A DNA stretch of 54,119 nt from an uncultured Alphaproteobacteria bacterium (GTDB taxonomy: Bacteria > Pseudomonadota > Alphaproteobacteria > HIMB59 > GCA-002718135). Shown here piece by piece: positions 27,423 through 35,700 of this stretch (position 1 is the first letter of the stretch; every line of letters starts with the position of its first letter). The notes beneath the pieces are model-generated. The model saw only the letters and a program-made list of their open reading frames with translations, had not been told where the DNA came from and did not search any database. The position numbers and the translations under genes are program-made. The stretch covers positions 1 to 54,119 of the forward strand of contig CACIQI010000010.1 in the NCBI GenBank assembly GCA_902588745.1, in the 5' to 3' direction.

Positions 27423-27602
27423 ATGAATAGTAAATTAACAGAAAATATTAATAACCAAAAAGAAAGCCTAGAGCAGAGTTCTATTGAGAAGAAGGTTCTT
27501 GAAGGATCTATAGACTCAAATTATGACCTTAATCTTGCTGATGGTATCGAAGCATACTACAGCGAAAGATACGGTTGGACTCTTAGAAGAAAAACTATCT
27601 AA
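27423..27602 (+). CDS. Small 59-residue protein of unknown function, divergent from the ScfR-type regulator
   Basis: ATG at 27423, TAA at 27600-27602. The product begins MNSKLTENINNQKESLEQ and ends EAYYSERYGWTLRRKTI. It has no membrane segment, signal or recognised domain. The coding case rests on three observations: it fills the only gap over 300 bases in the window; codon choice (AAG, CTT, GAC, TAC, ATC, GGT) is enriched for C- or G-ending codons like the highly expressed binding protein at 34009, unlike the AT-biased neighbours; and an operator-like repeat ends at its start. I do not recognise the family. It lies 20 bases from the convergent GMC gene. Confidence 0.6.
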   Translation: MNSKLTENINNQKESLEQSSIEKKVLEGSIDSNYDLNLADGIEAYYSERYGWTLRRKTI

Positions 27603-27622
27603 TTATATTAGATTTTAATTCT

Positions 27623-29224
27623 CTAACTAACGGTACTATTTATTTGGTCGTAAGCTTTTTCAGCAATCATTATAGTTGTTGCATTTAAATTAGCACTCAC
27701 AATATCTGGCATTACAGAAGCATCAACAACTCTTAAATTTTGAATTCCATGAACCCTTAAGTTTTGGTCTACAACTGAAGTTTTGTCCTCACCCATTTTA
27801 TTTGTGCATGACGGATGATACGCAGATTCAGATGTATTTTTAATAACTTCATCTAACTCATTTTGATTAGATATATTTTTCCCAGGCCTAATTTCAGTGC
27901 CAACATATTCTTTTAGTGCTTTTTGAGATAATATTTTTTTAGCAATTCCCACACCTTCTCTCATTTGTTTTAAATCGTCTTCATGCTTAAGATAATTAAA
28001 TTGTATTTTAGGATGATCTTTATGGTTATTTGTTTTAATTTTAACAACCCCCCTACTTTTTGGTCTATTTGGACAAACATGAAATTGAAAAGCTTCAAAA
28101 TTAGGATTTTCTAAACCATGATTAATAACTAAGTATGGAAAAAAATGAAATTGTAAATTTGAATGATTATATGATTTATCAGATTTAACAAACCCCCCTA
28201 ACTCTAAGTGTGAGTTTGCTAACCTGCCTTTTTTAAACAAAAACCATTTTGATCCTTCAATTGCTTGATAAAGAAAATTTGTTGCTAAAGAATGTAATGT
28301 TTCATTTTTTTTTGATTTATATTGAATATACATCTCTAAATGATCTTGTAAATTTTCTCCCACCCCAACTAAATTATTAATTACCTCTATTCCCAAGCTT
28401 TTAAGATGTTTTTCATTACCTATTCCGGATAATTGAAGAATTTTGGGAGAATTAATTGAACCTGCACAAAGTATAACTTCTTTATTTGCTAAATATTTAT
28501 TTGTTATGTTTTTTTTAATTGTTTCAACACCAATTGCAGTTTTATTTTTAAAAAGAATTTTTTTCACATCAATATTATTTATTATTCTAAGATTCTTTCT
28601 ATTTTCGATAGGTTCTAAATATGCCTTAGAAACACTTTGTCTAACACCATTGTTTATTGTTACATCAAAAGTTCCAAAACCTTCATTATCAATATTATTA
28701 GAGTCATTAAATATTTTATATCCAGCTTCTTGTGCAGCTTCTAAAACTTTTTTAAATAGAGGATATTTTTTATCTATGTTTGATTTATTTACTTTTAATG
28801 GCCCCTCTTTACCTCTTACATCACTATCATGAGACCAAGTTTCTAATTTTTTAAAAAAAGGTAAAACTTTTTCATATGACCAATTAGTTAAACCACTTGA
28901 AGACCATCTATCAAAATCCTCTTTATGACCTCTAGCAAAAACCATTCCGTTATGCGAAGAGCATCCCCCAATCATTTTACCTCTTGGACAATATAAAGAT
29001 CTATTATTTAGAAACGGTTCAGGCTCCGTATAATATTTCCAATTATATTTTGGGTCATGCATTGCATATAGAAGTGCGCTTGGCATATCAACTTTCCAGG
29101 TTTTACTGGATGGGCCAGCTTCTAATAAAATTACAGAATTCTTTGATTGTGAAGACAATCTGTTAGCTAAAACACAACCTGCTGACCCTGCCCCAACAAT
29201 GATGTAGTCAGCGTTGTTATCCAC
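27623..29224 (-). CDS. GMC-family oxidoreductase (choline dehydrogenase-like)
   Basis: A 533-residue FAD-dependent alcohol dehydrogenase. The FAD motif is VGAGSAGCVLANRLS at residues 8-22; the GMC signatures PRGKMIGGCSSHNGMVFARG near 80-98 and GSINSPKILQLSGIG near 255 are intact. The C-terminal catalytic block is YHPSCTNKMG, then VVDASVMPDIVSANLNATTIMIAEKA. The starting codon is GTG, overlapping the SDR stop (TAGTG). It is last in the ABC transporter operon, so it probably oxidises an imported alcohol or choline-like compound; the substrate is unknown. Confidence 0.88.
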   Translation of the reverse strand: MDNNADYIIVGAGSAGCVLANRLSSQSKNSVILLEAGPSSKTWKVDMPSALLYAMHDPKYNWKYYTEPEPFLNNRSLYCPRGKMIGGCSSHNGMVFARGHKEDFDRWSSSGLTNWSYEKVLPFFKKLETWSHDSDVRGKEGPLKVNKSNIDKKYPLFKKVLEAAQEAGYKIFNDSNNIDNEGFGTFDVTINNGVRQSVSKAYLEPIENRKNLRIINNIDVKKILFKNKTAIGVETIKKNITNKYLANKEVILCAGSINSPKILQLSGIGNEKHLKSLGIEVINNLVGVGENLQDHLEMYIQYKSKKNETLHSLATNFLYQAIEGSKWFLFKKGRLANSHLELGGFVKSDKSYNHSNLQFHFFPYLVINHGLENPNFEAFQFHVCPNRPKSRGVVKIKTNNHKDHPKIQFNYLKHEDDLKQMREGVGIAKKILSQKALKEYVGTEIRPGKNISNQNELDEVIKNTSESAYHPSCTNKMGEDKTSVVDQNLRVHGIQNLRVVDASVMPDIVSANLNATTIMIAEKAYDQINSTVS

Positions 29225-30006
29225 TAATTCATTCTTTCAGTATTTCCATCAACAGTCATGATTTGACCAGATACATTTTCTGAAGCATCGCTCAATAAAA
29301 ATAAAGCCATTAAAGCAATATCTTCTTTTTCTACAAATGTGTTTAATGAAACCATTGACTCTAATTCTTTTCTTACTTTATTATTTGAAGAATTTATTAA
29401 TTTAGCTTTTGCATTTATTACCCTATCCATTCTATCGCCATTAACAGAACCAGGACAAATTGCATTCACACGTATTTTAAATTTTCCTAATTCAACAGCT
29501 AATGTTTTAGTTAATCCAATTACTGCCCATTTACTTGATGCATATGGTGAGCGTTGAGCAAAACCATATAACCCTGCAGTTGAAGATAAATTAATAATAG
29601 ATCCTTTTTTAGCTTTTTTTAAAAATGGAATAGCAAATTTTGAGAAATAAAAATGTGAACTTAAATTGGTTTTTATTGTGTTATCCCATTCATCTATCGA
29701 AATATTTTGAAGATACTTTGTAGGTCCTGCAATACCTATATTATTTATCAATCCATCTATTTTTTTTAAATTAGATAGAGTTTCAAAATATTCTTTAATG
29801 TCTTTTGGATTTGTGCAGTCTAAGTGTTTAGCAAATATTTTATTACGATATTTTTTATTTGAATTTATTTTATCAATTTTTGATTTATTTATATCAGATA
29901 AATATACTTTTCCACCTGAACTGATTATTTTATTTGCTATAGCAAAACCTAAGCCATCTGCACCAGCAGAAATAATATATTTTTTTTTACTAAGATTAAT
30001 TTTCAT
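29224..30006 (-). CDS. Short-chain dehydrogenase/reductase
   Basis: A 260-residue classical SDR. The cofactor motif is atypical, SAGADGLGFAIA (usual TGxxxGxG). NNIGIAGP is the NNAG equivalent. The catalytic serine is in INLSSTAG, and Y-x-x-x-K is in YASSKWAV near residue 155. ICPGSVNGDRMDRV follows. It starts directly after the stop of the 88-residue gene and overlaps the GMC gene by one base, so it belongs to the same minus-strand operon. A second oxidation step after the GMC enzyme is plausible. Confidence 0.88.
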   Translation of the reverse strand: MKINLSKKKYIISAGADGLGFAIANKIISSGGKVYLSDINKSKIDKINSNKKYRNKIFAKHLDCTNPKDIKEYFETLSNLKKIDGLINNIGIAGPTKYLQNISIDEWDNTIKTNLSSHFYFSKFAIPFLKKAKKGSIINLSSTAGLYGFAQRSPYASSKWAVIGLTKTLAVELGKFKIRVNAICPGSVNGDRMDRVINAKAKLINSSNNKVRKELESMVSLNTFVEKEDIALMALFLLSDASENVSGQIMTVDGNTERMN

Positions 30007-30273
30007 TTATTGAATATTATCTATCTCTTTTTTAGAAATATATCCAATAGTTTTACCTTTATTGTCAGTAACTACTATTGTTAAATTGTCTTCAAGAATT
30101 TTATTTTTAAAATTTTTTAGTTTTATATTTTGATTTACTTTGAAAATAGAACCTAATGTTAAATTATCTTTATTAAAATTATTCTCAATTATCATTATAT
30201 TTTTTGCTTCTAGATTATCTATTCTATTTTCTTTGCTAGAAAAAAAATAAAGTAAAAATTTAAATATATTCAT
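30007..30273 (-). CDS. Small protein with a single CBS-like motif, in the ABC transporter operon
   Basis: An 88-residue protein whose C-terminal half (about 45-88) resembles the second part of a CBS domain: LTIVVTDNKGKTIGYISKKEI, with the hydrophobic-D-x-x-G-x-x-IG-x-IS pattern. The N terminus is hydrophobic (MNIFKFLLYFF), then lysine- and asparagine-rich. CBS domains usually occur in pairs and bind adenosyl ligands, so a single one would have to dimerise. Glycine-betaine-type ABC ATPases carry CBS domains, but this operon has a peptide-type ATPase that lacks them. The family assignment is tentative. Confidence 0.5.
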   Translation of the reverse strand: MNIFKFLLYFFSSKENRIDNLEAKNIMIIENNFNKDNLTLGSIFKVNQNIKLKNFKNKILEDNLTIVVTDNKGKTIGYISKKEIDNIQ

Positions 30274-30291
30274 TATTTAAATATAGATTTA

Positions 30292-31905
30292 CTAGGAAGA
30301 TCTTTTATTCAGAAGATTGGTTAGCCAGTCAGGATCCATTTCTGGAACTGAAGACAATAACAGTTCTGTATAATCAGGATATGGTGGATTTAAAATTTTA
30401 CTTTTCAACCCCTGTTCCACTACCTCACCTTGATACATAACAACTATTTCATCTGAGATTGCTTTAACTGTTGCAATATCATGGGTTATAAAAATATAAG
30501 TTACACCAAGATCTTTTTGTAATTTTTGGAGTAATTTTAATATTCCTTCTTGAACAATTTGATCTAGCGCTGATGTCACTTCATCACAAATAATTAAATC
30601 TGGGTTAGCCGCTAAAGCTCTTGCAATGCATATTCTCTGTTTTTGACCTCCAGATAATTCGGATGGTAATCTATCTAAAAAAGTTTCATCTAGCTCAATC
30701 ATTTTTAATAATTCAATAACTTTTGCTTCTCTTTCTTTCCCTTTTATACCCTGATAAAATTCTATTGGCCTTCCTATTATTTCATCAACAGTTTGACGGG
30801 GGTTCATTGCAGTATCAGGCATTTGAAAAATTATTTGAATTCTTCTTAATTCTTCTTTTGACCTTTGCTCAAGTTTTGGAGACAATTTTTTTCCATCAAA
30901 AATTATTTCTCCTTTTAATTGAGGAAGTAAGCCTGTAATTACTCTTGCTGTTGTTGATTTTCCTGATCCACTTTCACCAACTATAGCTACTGTTTTACCT
31001 TTAGGAATATCTATAGAAACATTGTGTAAGACCTTTGATGAGCCATATGCTGCATCAATATTTTTAATAGACAACATATAATCTTCATTTGTTTCTTCAG
31101 GCTTGATCAGTGATCTTACTGACCATAGAGATTTGGTGTATTCTTCTTTTGGGTTTGATAGCATATCTCTTGTTTCAGCTTCTTCAACTTCTTCACCGTA
31201 TCGCAAAACTTTTATTCTATCAGCCATTTGCGCAACTACGGCTAAATCATGAGTAATATAAATTGCTGCTGTATTAAATTTATCTACTATAGATCTCATA
31301 GCAGATAATACTTCAACTTGAGTTGTTACATCTAAAGCTGTTGTGGGCTCATCAAATATAATTAACTCTGGTCTAGGGGACATAGCCATTGCAGTCATTA
31401 TTCTTTGTAGTTGCCCTCCAGATACTTGATGCGGGTATCTATCACCTATGTTTTCCGCATCTGGAAGCTGTAGTGATTCATAAAGTTGAACCGCATCTTT
31501 TTTTAATACATCCGTTGGATTTATCTTTAATCTATTAGCAGCACTTATTGTTTGGTCCATTAATCTATGAGCAGGATTAAAAGATGCTGCTGCTGATTGA
31601 GCAACATAAGATATTTTAGTTCCCCAAATTTTTCTCTTTTCAAATTCAGTTAGTTTAGCGAGGTCTATGCCATTAAAATTAATTTCTCCCTTTATAATCT
31701 TACAACCTGGTTGGGTATAGCCCATTGCAGCTTTACCCATAGTAGATTTTCCGGCACCACTCTCTCCAATTAATCCTAGTATTTCTCCTCTGTGTAAAGT
31801 CAAATCTACACCTTTTAAAATTTTATGCCATCTCTCATCTGAAAATCCATCGATATGGATATTTTTCATTTCAAGCAGGAGTTCTTTTGAGTTATTTAAC
31901 GTCAT
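30292..31905 (-). CDS. Peptide-type ABC transporter, fused double ATPase (DppD-DppF-like)
   Basis: A 537-residue protein with two complete nucleotide-binding domains. First: Walker A GESGAGKSTMGKAA near residue 40, signature VSGGQLQRIM, Walker B IIFDEPTTALD. Second: Walker A GESGSGKSTTARVI near 320, signature LSGGQKQRICIARA, Walker B IICDEVTSALD. Each domain lacks most of the usual C-terminal oligopeptide extension. It overlaps the DppC-like gene by 14 bases. The domain fusion is like GsiA and YejF. The substrate could be a peptide or another small solute. Confidence 0.92.
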   Translation of the reverse strand: MTLNNSKELLLEMKNIHIDGFSDERWHKILKGVDLTLHRGEILGLIGESGAGKSTMGKAAMGYTQPGCKIIKGEINFNGIDLAKLTEFEKRKIWGTKISYVAQSAAASFNPAHRLMDQTISAANRLKINPTDVLKKDAVQLYESLQLPDAENIGDRYPHQVSGGQLQRIMTAMAMSPRPELIIFDEPTTALDVTTQVEVLSAMRSIVDKFNTAAIYITHDLAVVAQMADRIKVLRYGEEVEEAETRDMLSNPKEEYTKSLWSVRSLIKPEETNEDYMLSIKNIDAAYGSSKVLHNVSIDIPKGKTVAIVGESGSGKSTTARVITGLLPQLKGEIIFDGKKLSPKLEQRSKEELRRIQIIFQMPDTAMNPRQTVDEIIGRPIEFYQGIKGKEREAKVIELLKMIELDETFLDRLPSELSGGQKQRICIARALAANPDLIICDEVTSALDQIVQEGILKLLQKLQKDLGVTYIFITHDIATVKAISDEIVVMYQGEVVEQGLKSKILNPPYPDYTELLLSSVPEMDPDWLTNLLNKRSS

Positions 31906-32812
31906 CTTTTAATCCGCTAGTAATGTAAAGATACCAATCAACAACAAAATTAATTGATACACAAAGTAAAGCGATTGCAGCAGCTGGAATTAATGGTGTT
32001 AAACCTGCTGTTATATCATATTGCGCATATTGAATAAGTATTGCATTTTCCCTAACCATTGATGCCCAATCTGCTGAAGGGGGTTGAATGCCAATTCCTA
32101 AAAAACTTAAACTAGATATTGTAAAAATTATAAATATGAACCTTAAACCAAACTCAATAATCAAAGGTGAAGCTATATTAGGAAGTATTTCTCTGAAAAT
32201 AATATATGATAAATTTTCACCTCTTAATCTCGCGACCTCTACGTATTCTAGAACAACTTGACCAACAGCAACTGATCTTGAAATTCTAAAAAATCTAGTT
32301 GATTCCAAAATTCCTAAAATGACAATTAAATTAAAATTAGTAGGTCCAAAAACTGATAAAAGTATAAAAGTAAAAATCATTACAGGTATAGCCATAAGAG
32401 TGTCTACTATTCTACTTAATAGCTGATCTAAATACCTTCTATCCAGAGCAGCTATAATTCCAAATACTGTTCCAATCCCTAAAGCAATAAAAGTAGCCAA
32501 TAAACAAATACCAATAGTATTTCTTGCAGCATAGATAATGCGAGAAAAAATATCTCTTCCAATTTGATCAGTACCAAATATATGGCCATCACCCCAAGGA
32601 GCATAAGCTACTGGGAATATTTCTGCTTCTCCATGTGGAGCAATTAAGGGAGCAAATATTGCAGCAAAAAAATATATAAATAGCACAATCATACCAAACC
32701 AAGCTGAGATTGGAGCTTTTGATAAGGCAATTTTTAATCTTTCTAATCTAGTTCTTCTTTTAATTAAATTTGCAACTTCACTTTTTGCAGAATAAGATAA
32801 ATTTTCGCTCAT
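31892..32812 (-). CDS. Peptide-type ABC transporter permease (DppC-like)
   Basis: A 306-residue permease. A basic cytoplasmic N terminus leads into a first helix at about residues 36-58, then a periplasmic loop with HIFGTDQIGRDIFSRIIYAAR, the hallmark of DppC/OppC proteins. Five more membrane segments follow, and the EAA motif is EVARLRGENLSYIIFREILPN near 190. It overlaps dppB by four bases (ATGA) and the ATPase gene by 14, so the three are translationally coupled. Confidence 0.92.
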   Translation of the reverse strand: MSENLSYSAKSEVANLIKRRTRLERLKIALSKAPISAWFGMIVLFIYFFAAIFAPLIAPHGEAEIFPVAYAPWGDGHIFGTDQIGRDIFSRIIYAARNTIGICLLATFIALGIGTVFGIIAALDRRYLDQLLSRIVDTLMAIPVMIFTFILLSVFGPTNFNLIVILGILESTRFFRISRSVAVGQVVLEYVEVARLRGENLSYIIFREILPNIASPLIIEFGLRFIFIIFTISSLSFLGIGIQPPSADWASMVRENAILIQYAQYDITAGLTPLIPAAAIALLCVSINFVVDWYLYITSGLKDDVK

Positions 32813-33774
32813 TTTGGGTATAGTAACCTTGGGTTAGAAATAATTCCGATCAAGTCAGCAATTAAATTTAATATTACATATGTTGATGCAAAAATTAATG
32901 CACAAGCTTGAACAACGGGTAAATCTCGATTATAGACTGATCCGACCATCAATCTACCAATACCTTGATAGTTAAAAACATATTCAACAACAACTGAGCC
33001 AATCAACATATAAGCTAAGTTTATTGCAATTACTTGAGAAATAGGTGCCCAAGCATTTGGAAGTGCGTGTTTAACAATTACCTCGTATCTAGAAGCTCCT
33101 GATAATTTTGCCATTTCAATATATTCACTTGATAAGATATTTATTATCGCTGACCTTGTCATTCTCATCATGTGACCCATGGTAATTAATGTCAAAGTAA
33201 AAACTGGAAGAGCAGTCCTGTAAAATCTTTCAGCCAAAGTTGAAGCTTCATCCACATTAGAAATAGTTGGAAAAACTGGAAACAGTGTCGCTAGTAAAAG
33301 AATAAAAATATAGGCTGTAAAAAATTCTGGTGAAGATACGGTTACTAGGCTAACTCCAGTTGCTGACCTATCATAATAAGAGTTTCTGTATAATGCTGCT
33401 GAGATACCTAAGATTAAAGATAGAGGAATAGCCAACATGGCGGCAACCCCTGTTAAAAATAATGTATTCTTTAATCTGGGGACAATTAAACCAACAACTT
33501 CTCTAGATCTATCACCTTGATCCCCTTGAACTTTAGATCTTCCAGAGAAAGAACTACCAAAATCTCCTTGAAAAACATTTCCTAACCAATCAAAATATCT
33601 TGTTACTGGAGGTTTATCTAAACCCAATTCTGCTCTTAGTGCTTTTACTGCAGATTTTGTTGCACTTTGACCTAAAATTTCTGTGGCAAAATCTCCTGGT
33701 AAAAAAGAGAATGTACTAAATATTATTACTGAAAATGCAAAAACTGTAACGAGACCAAGGCTAAGCCTTAACAA
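32809..33774 (-). CDS. Peptide-type ABC transporter permease (DppB-like)
   Basis: A 321-residue permease from the TTG at 33774. Blocks LPGDFATEILGQSA, ALRAELGLDKPPVTRYFDWL and the EAA loop MAKLSGASRYEVIVKHALPN are typical. The TTG has no ribosome-binding site, and related permeases begin about 8-12 residues earlier with an IxRxILLRL-type lead. The frame stays open upstream, and a perfect AAGGAGGG (33812-33819) lies five bases before an in-frame ATT at 33807, giving 332 residues. I keep the TTG coordinates but think the ATT start is more likely. Confidence 0.88.
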   Translation of the reverse strand: MLRLSLGLVTVFAFSVIIFSTFSFLPGDFATEILGQSATKSAVKALRAELGLDKPPVTRYFDWLGNVFQGDFGSSFSGRSKVQGDQGDRSREVVGLIVPRLKNTLFLTGVAAMLAIPLSLILGISAALYRNSYYDRSATGVSLVTVSSPEFFTAYIFILLLATLFPVFPTISNVDEASTLAERFYRTALPVFTLTLITMGHMMRMTRSAIINILSSEYIEMAKLSGASRYEVIVKHALPNAWAPISQVIAINLAYMLIGSVVVEYVFNYQGIGRLMVGSVYNRDLPVVQACALIFASTYVILNLIADLIGIISNPRLLYPK

Positions 33775-33804
33775 AATTGTTCTAAATATTGGATGAATTC
33801 TACT

Positions 33805-33819
33805 AATATTACCCTCCTT
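33805..33819 (-). promoter_or_regulatory. Strong ribosome-binding site with in-frame ATT start candidate for the DppB-like gene
   Basis: On the minus strand AAGGAGGG is followed by TAAT and then ATT AGT AGA ATT CAT CCA ATA TTT AGA ACA ATT, in frame with the TTG at 33774. There is no ATG, GTG or TTG between the ribosome-binding site and that TTG, which is 37 bases away and so too far. This makes a rare ATT initiation codon the simplest reading. Confidence 0.5.
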
Positions 33820-33949
33820 AAAGATACAAACTTAATTCTTAAAGTTTTGTCTAAATTAGGTCAACATGTAAGCTAAAATTAATAATTTATACGTTGAATT
33901 AAAACGTTATATATGTTTTTATATATTAACTTAAGTTTGTTTTTTGTTA

Positions 33950-33963
33950 AATTTCTAGAAATT
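33950..33963. promoter_or_regulatory. 14-base perfect palindrome upstream of the binding-protein gene
   Basis: AATTTCTAGAAATT is a perfect palindrome in the leader of the binding-protein gene, about 45 bases before its ATG. It could be an operator for the divergent transporter promoters. No matching copy was noticed elsewhere, so function is open. Confidence 0.35.
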
Positions 33964-33965
33964 AT

Positions 33966-33990
33966 GAACAAAAATCTTAGGTTTTTGTTC
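33966..33990 (+). promoter_or_regulatory. Hairpin in the 5' leader of the binding-protein gene
   Basis: GAACAAAAA and TTTTTGTTC form a perfect 9-base-pair stem around a 7-base loop (TCTTAGG), ending eight bases before the ribosome-binding site AGGGAGG (33998-34004). It could protect the 5' end of a highly expressed message or act as a weak attenuator. Confidence 0.45.
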
Positions 33991-34008
33991 AATTATAAGG
34001 GAGGACAA

Positions 34009-35637
34009 ATGAAAAATAAGAAAATAGACAAATACATTGAAGAACAGTCTTCAAAGCTAACTAAAGGGCTTATTGATAGAAGACAGTTCATGATGTCTGT
34101 CCTTGCTACTGGGGTCACGCTCCCAATTGCATTATCGTTAGCAGATAAAGCAGTTGCAGCTACACCGAAAAAAGGTGGACATTTAAGATGGGGTAATAGT
34201 GCAGCAGATGCAACTGATACTCTTGATCCAGCAACTTATCAGAGCTCATTTATGCAAGCTACTGCTTGGTCATATCAGAACTGTCTAACTGTTGTTGATT
34301 CAGATCACACAATTGTTGGAGAGCTTGCTGAGTCAATTGAATCAGATGATGCTCAAACTTGGGTATATAATCTTCGCAAAGGTGTTGAATTCCATAATGG
34401 TAAATCAATGACAGCAGAAGATGTTGTGCTCAACTACCAGTATCATATGAATCCAGATACTGCTTCGGCAGCAGGTGGTCTGTTATCTCAAATTGAAACA
34501 GTTTCTGCTGATGGAAATGACAGAGTTATTTTTAAGCTAAAAGGTGCAAATGCCGATTGGCCTGCAATAACTACTGACTATCACATTATGATTAAACCAA
34601 CAAAAGATGGAGTTGTTGATGCTCAATCAACGATTGGAACTGGTCCATATATTATGGATGAATTCAATCCTGGTGTTGGTGCAAAATTTGGAAAAAGAAA
34701 TCCAAATTATTTCAAAGGTGATAGTGTTGCACACTTTGATTCAGTTGAAGTAATTGGTATTAATGATCCTGCTACTAGACAAGCAGCATTATTAAACGGT
34801 GAAATTGACTGGATGAATGGTGTTGATCTTAGAACTGCTAATCTATTGACTAGAAATCCTAGTGTAGAAATTACAGCAGCTTCTGGTTACGCACACTATA
34901 CAGCACCAATGAGATTGAACGTTCCACCGTTTGATAACTTTGATGTGCGTATGGCAATGAAGTTTGCAATCAAAAGACAGGAAATTGTTGATAAGATTAT
35001 GCTTGGATATGGTACTGTTGGTAATGATCATCCGATCTCTACTGCTCACCCATACCATAATAACGCTTTAGAGCAGAGAGAGTTCGATGCTGATAAAGCT
35101 GCTTATCACTGGAAAAAATCTGGAGTAAGTGGACCAATTGAAATTAGTACTTCTGAAGTTCCTTATGCAGGATGTACAGATGCAACTAACTTGATAGCAG
35201 CATCTGCTCAAGAATGTGGTATCGATCTTCGAGTTAAAAAAGAGCCTGAAGATGGTTACTGGAGTAACGTATGGAACACTAAAGGTTTCAGTATGAGTTC
35301 TTGGGGTGGAAGACCTACTGAAGATATGATGTGGTCTGCTGCATTCACAGATGACACTGAGTGGAACGAAGCTGCTTGGGGTAATCTAGTTCAAACTGAT
35401 TCAACTGTTCGTTTCAATGAACTTGTTAGATCTGCTAGATCAGAACTTGATGCAGAAAAGAGAAAATCAATGTACTGGGAAGCACAAGCTCTTTGTAACT
35501 ACGATGGTGGTGCAATTGTTTATGCATTTAACCAATACGTTGGTGCTGGTTCTAAAAAACTTGCTCACGGTGAAGATGTTGCTGGTAACTGGGAAAGTGA
35601 CGGTAACAAACTTTCTGAACGTTGGTGGTTTGCATAA
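34009..35637 (+). CDS. Peptide/solute ABC transporter substrate-binding protein, Tat-exported
   Basis: A 542-residue family 5 (DppA/OppA-like) extracytoplasmic binding protein. The N terminus has a twin-arginine signal: DRRQFMMSVLATGVTLP with RR at residues 24-25 and likely cleavage after KAVAA. Core blocks are LDPATYQSS, WVYNLRKGVEFHNGKSMTAEDVV and TIGTGPYIMDEFNPG. The start chosen is the ATG at 34009, four bases after AGGGAGG; the frame runs open 32 codons further but without a signal. Codon use is far less AT-biased than its neighbours, indicating high expression. It is divergent from the matching permeases and ATPase. Confidence 0.93.
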   Translation: MKNKKIDKYIEEQSSKLTKGLIDRRQFMMSVLATGVTLPIALSLADKAVAATPKKGGHLRWGNSAADATDTLDPATYQSSFMQATAWSYQNCLTVVDSDHTIVGELAESIESDDAQTWVYNLRKGVEFHNGKSMTAEDVVLNYQYHMNPDTASAAGGLLSQIETVSADGNDRVIFKLKGANADWPAITTDYHIMIKPTKDGVVDAQSTIGTGPYIMDEFNPGVGAKFGKRNPNYFKGDSVAHFDSVEVIGINDPATRQAALLNGEIDWMNGVDLRTANLLTRNPSVEITAASGYAHYTAPMRLNVPPFDNFDVRMAMKFAIKRQEIVDKIMLGYGTVGNDHPISTAHPYHNNALEQREFDADKAAYHWKKSGVSGPIEISTSEVPYAGCTDATNLIAASAQECGIDLRVKKEPEDGYWSNVWNTKGFSMSSWGGRPTEDMMWSAAFTDDTEWNEAAWGNLVQTDSTVRFNELVRSARSELDAEKRKSMYWEAQALCNYDGGAIVYAFNQYVGAGSKKLAHGEDVAGNWESDGNKLSERWWFA

Positions 35638-35652
35638 AATTTTAATTTTCTT

Positions 35653-35676
35653 TGTGGCGCATTCAAATGCGCCACA
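35653..35676 (+). terminator. Intrinsic terminator after the binding-protein gene
   Basis: A GC-rich perfect stem, TGTGGCGCAT with ATGCGCCACA, around a TCAA loop, 16 bases after the stop and followed by TTATTTC. It is strikingly GC-rich for this genome. It separates the abundant binding-protein message from the catabolic genes at 35701 onward; the short T tract may allow read-through. Confidence 0.8.
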
Positions 35677-35700
35677 TTATTTCAACTAATCTCCCAAAAA

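Noticed and set aside
33913-34008. N-terminal extension of the Tat-exported binding protein
   Set aside because: The ribosome-binding site and twin-arginine signal fit the ATG at 34009; the upstream part contains the palindrome and hairpin.
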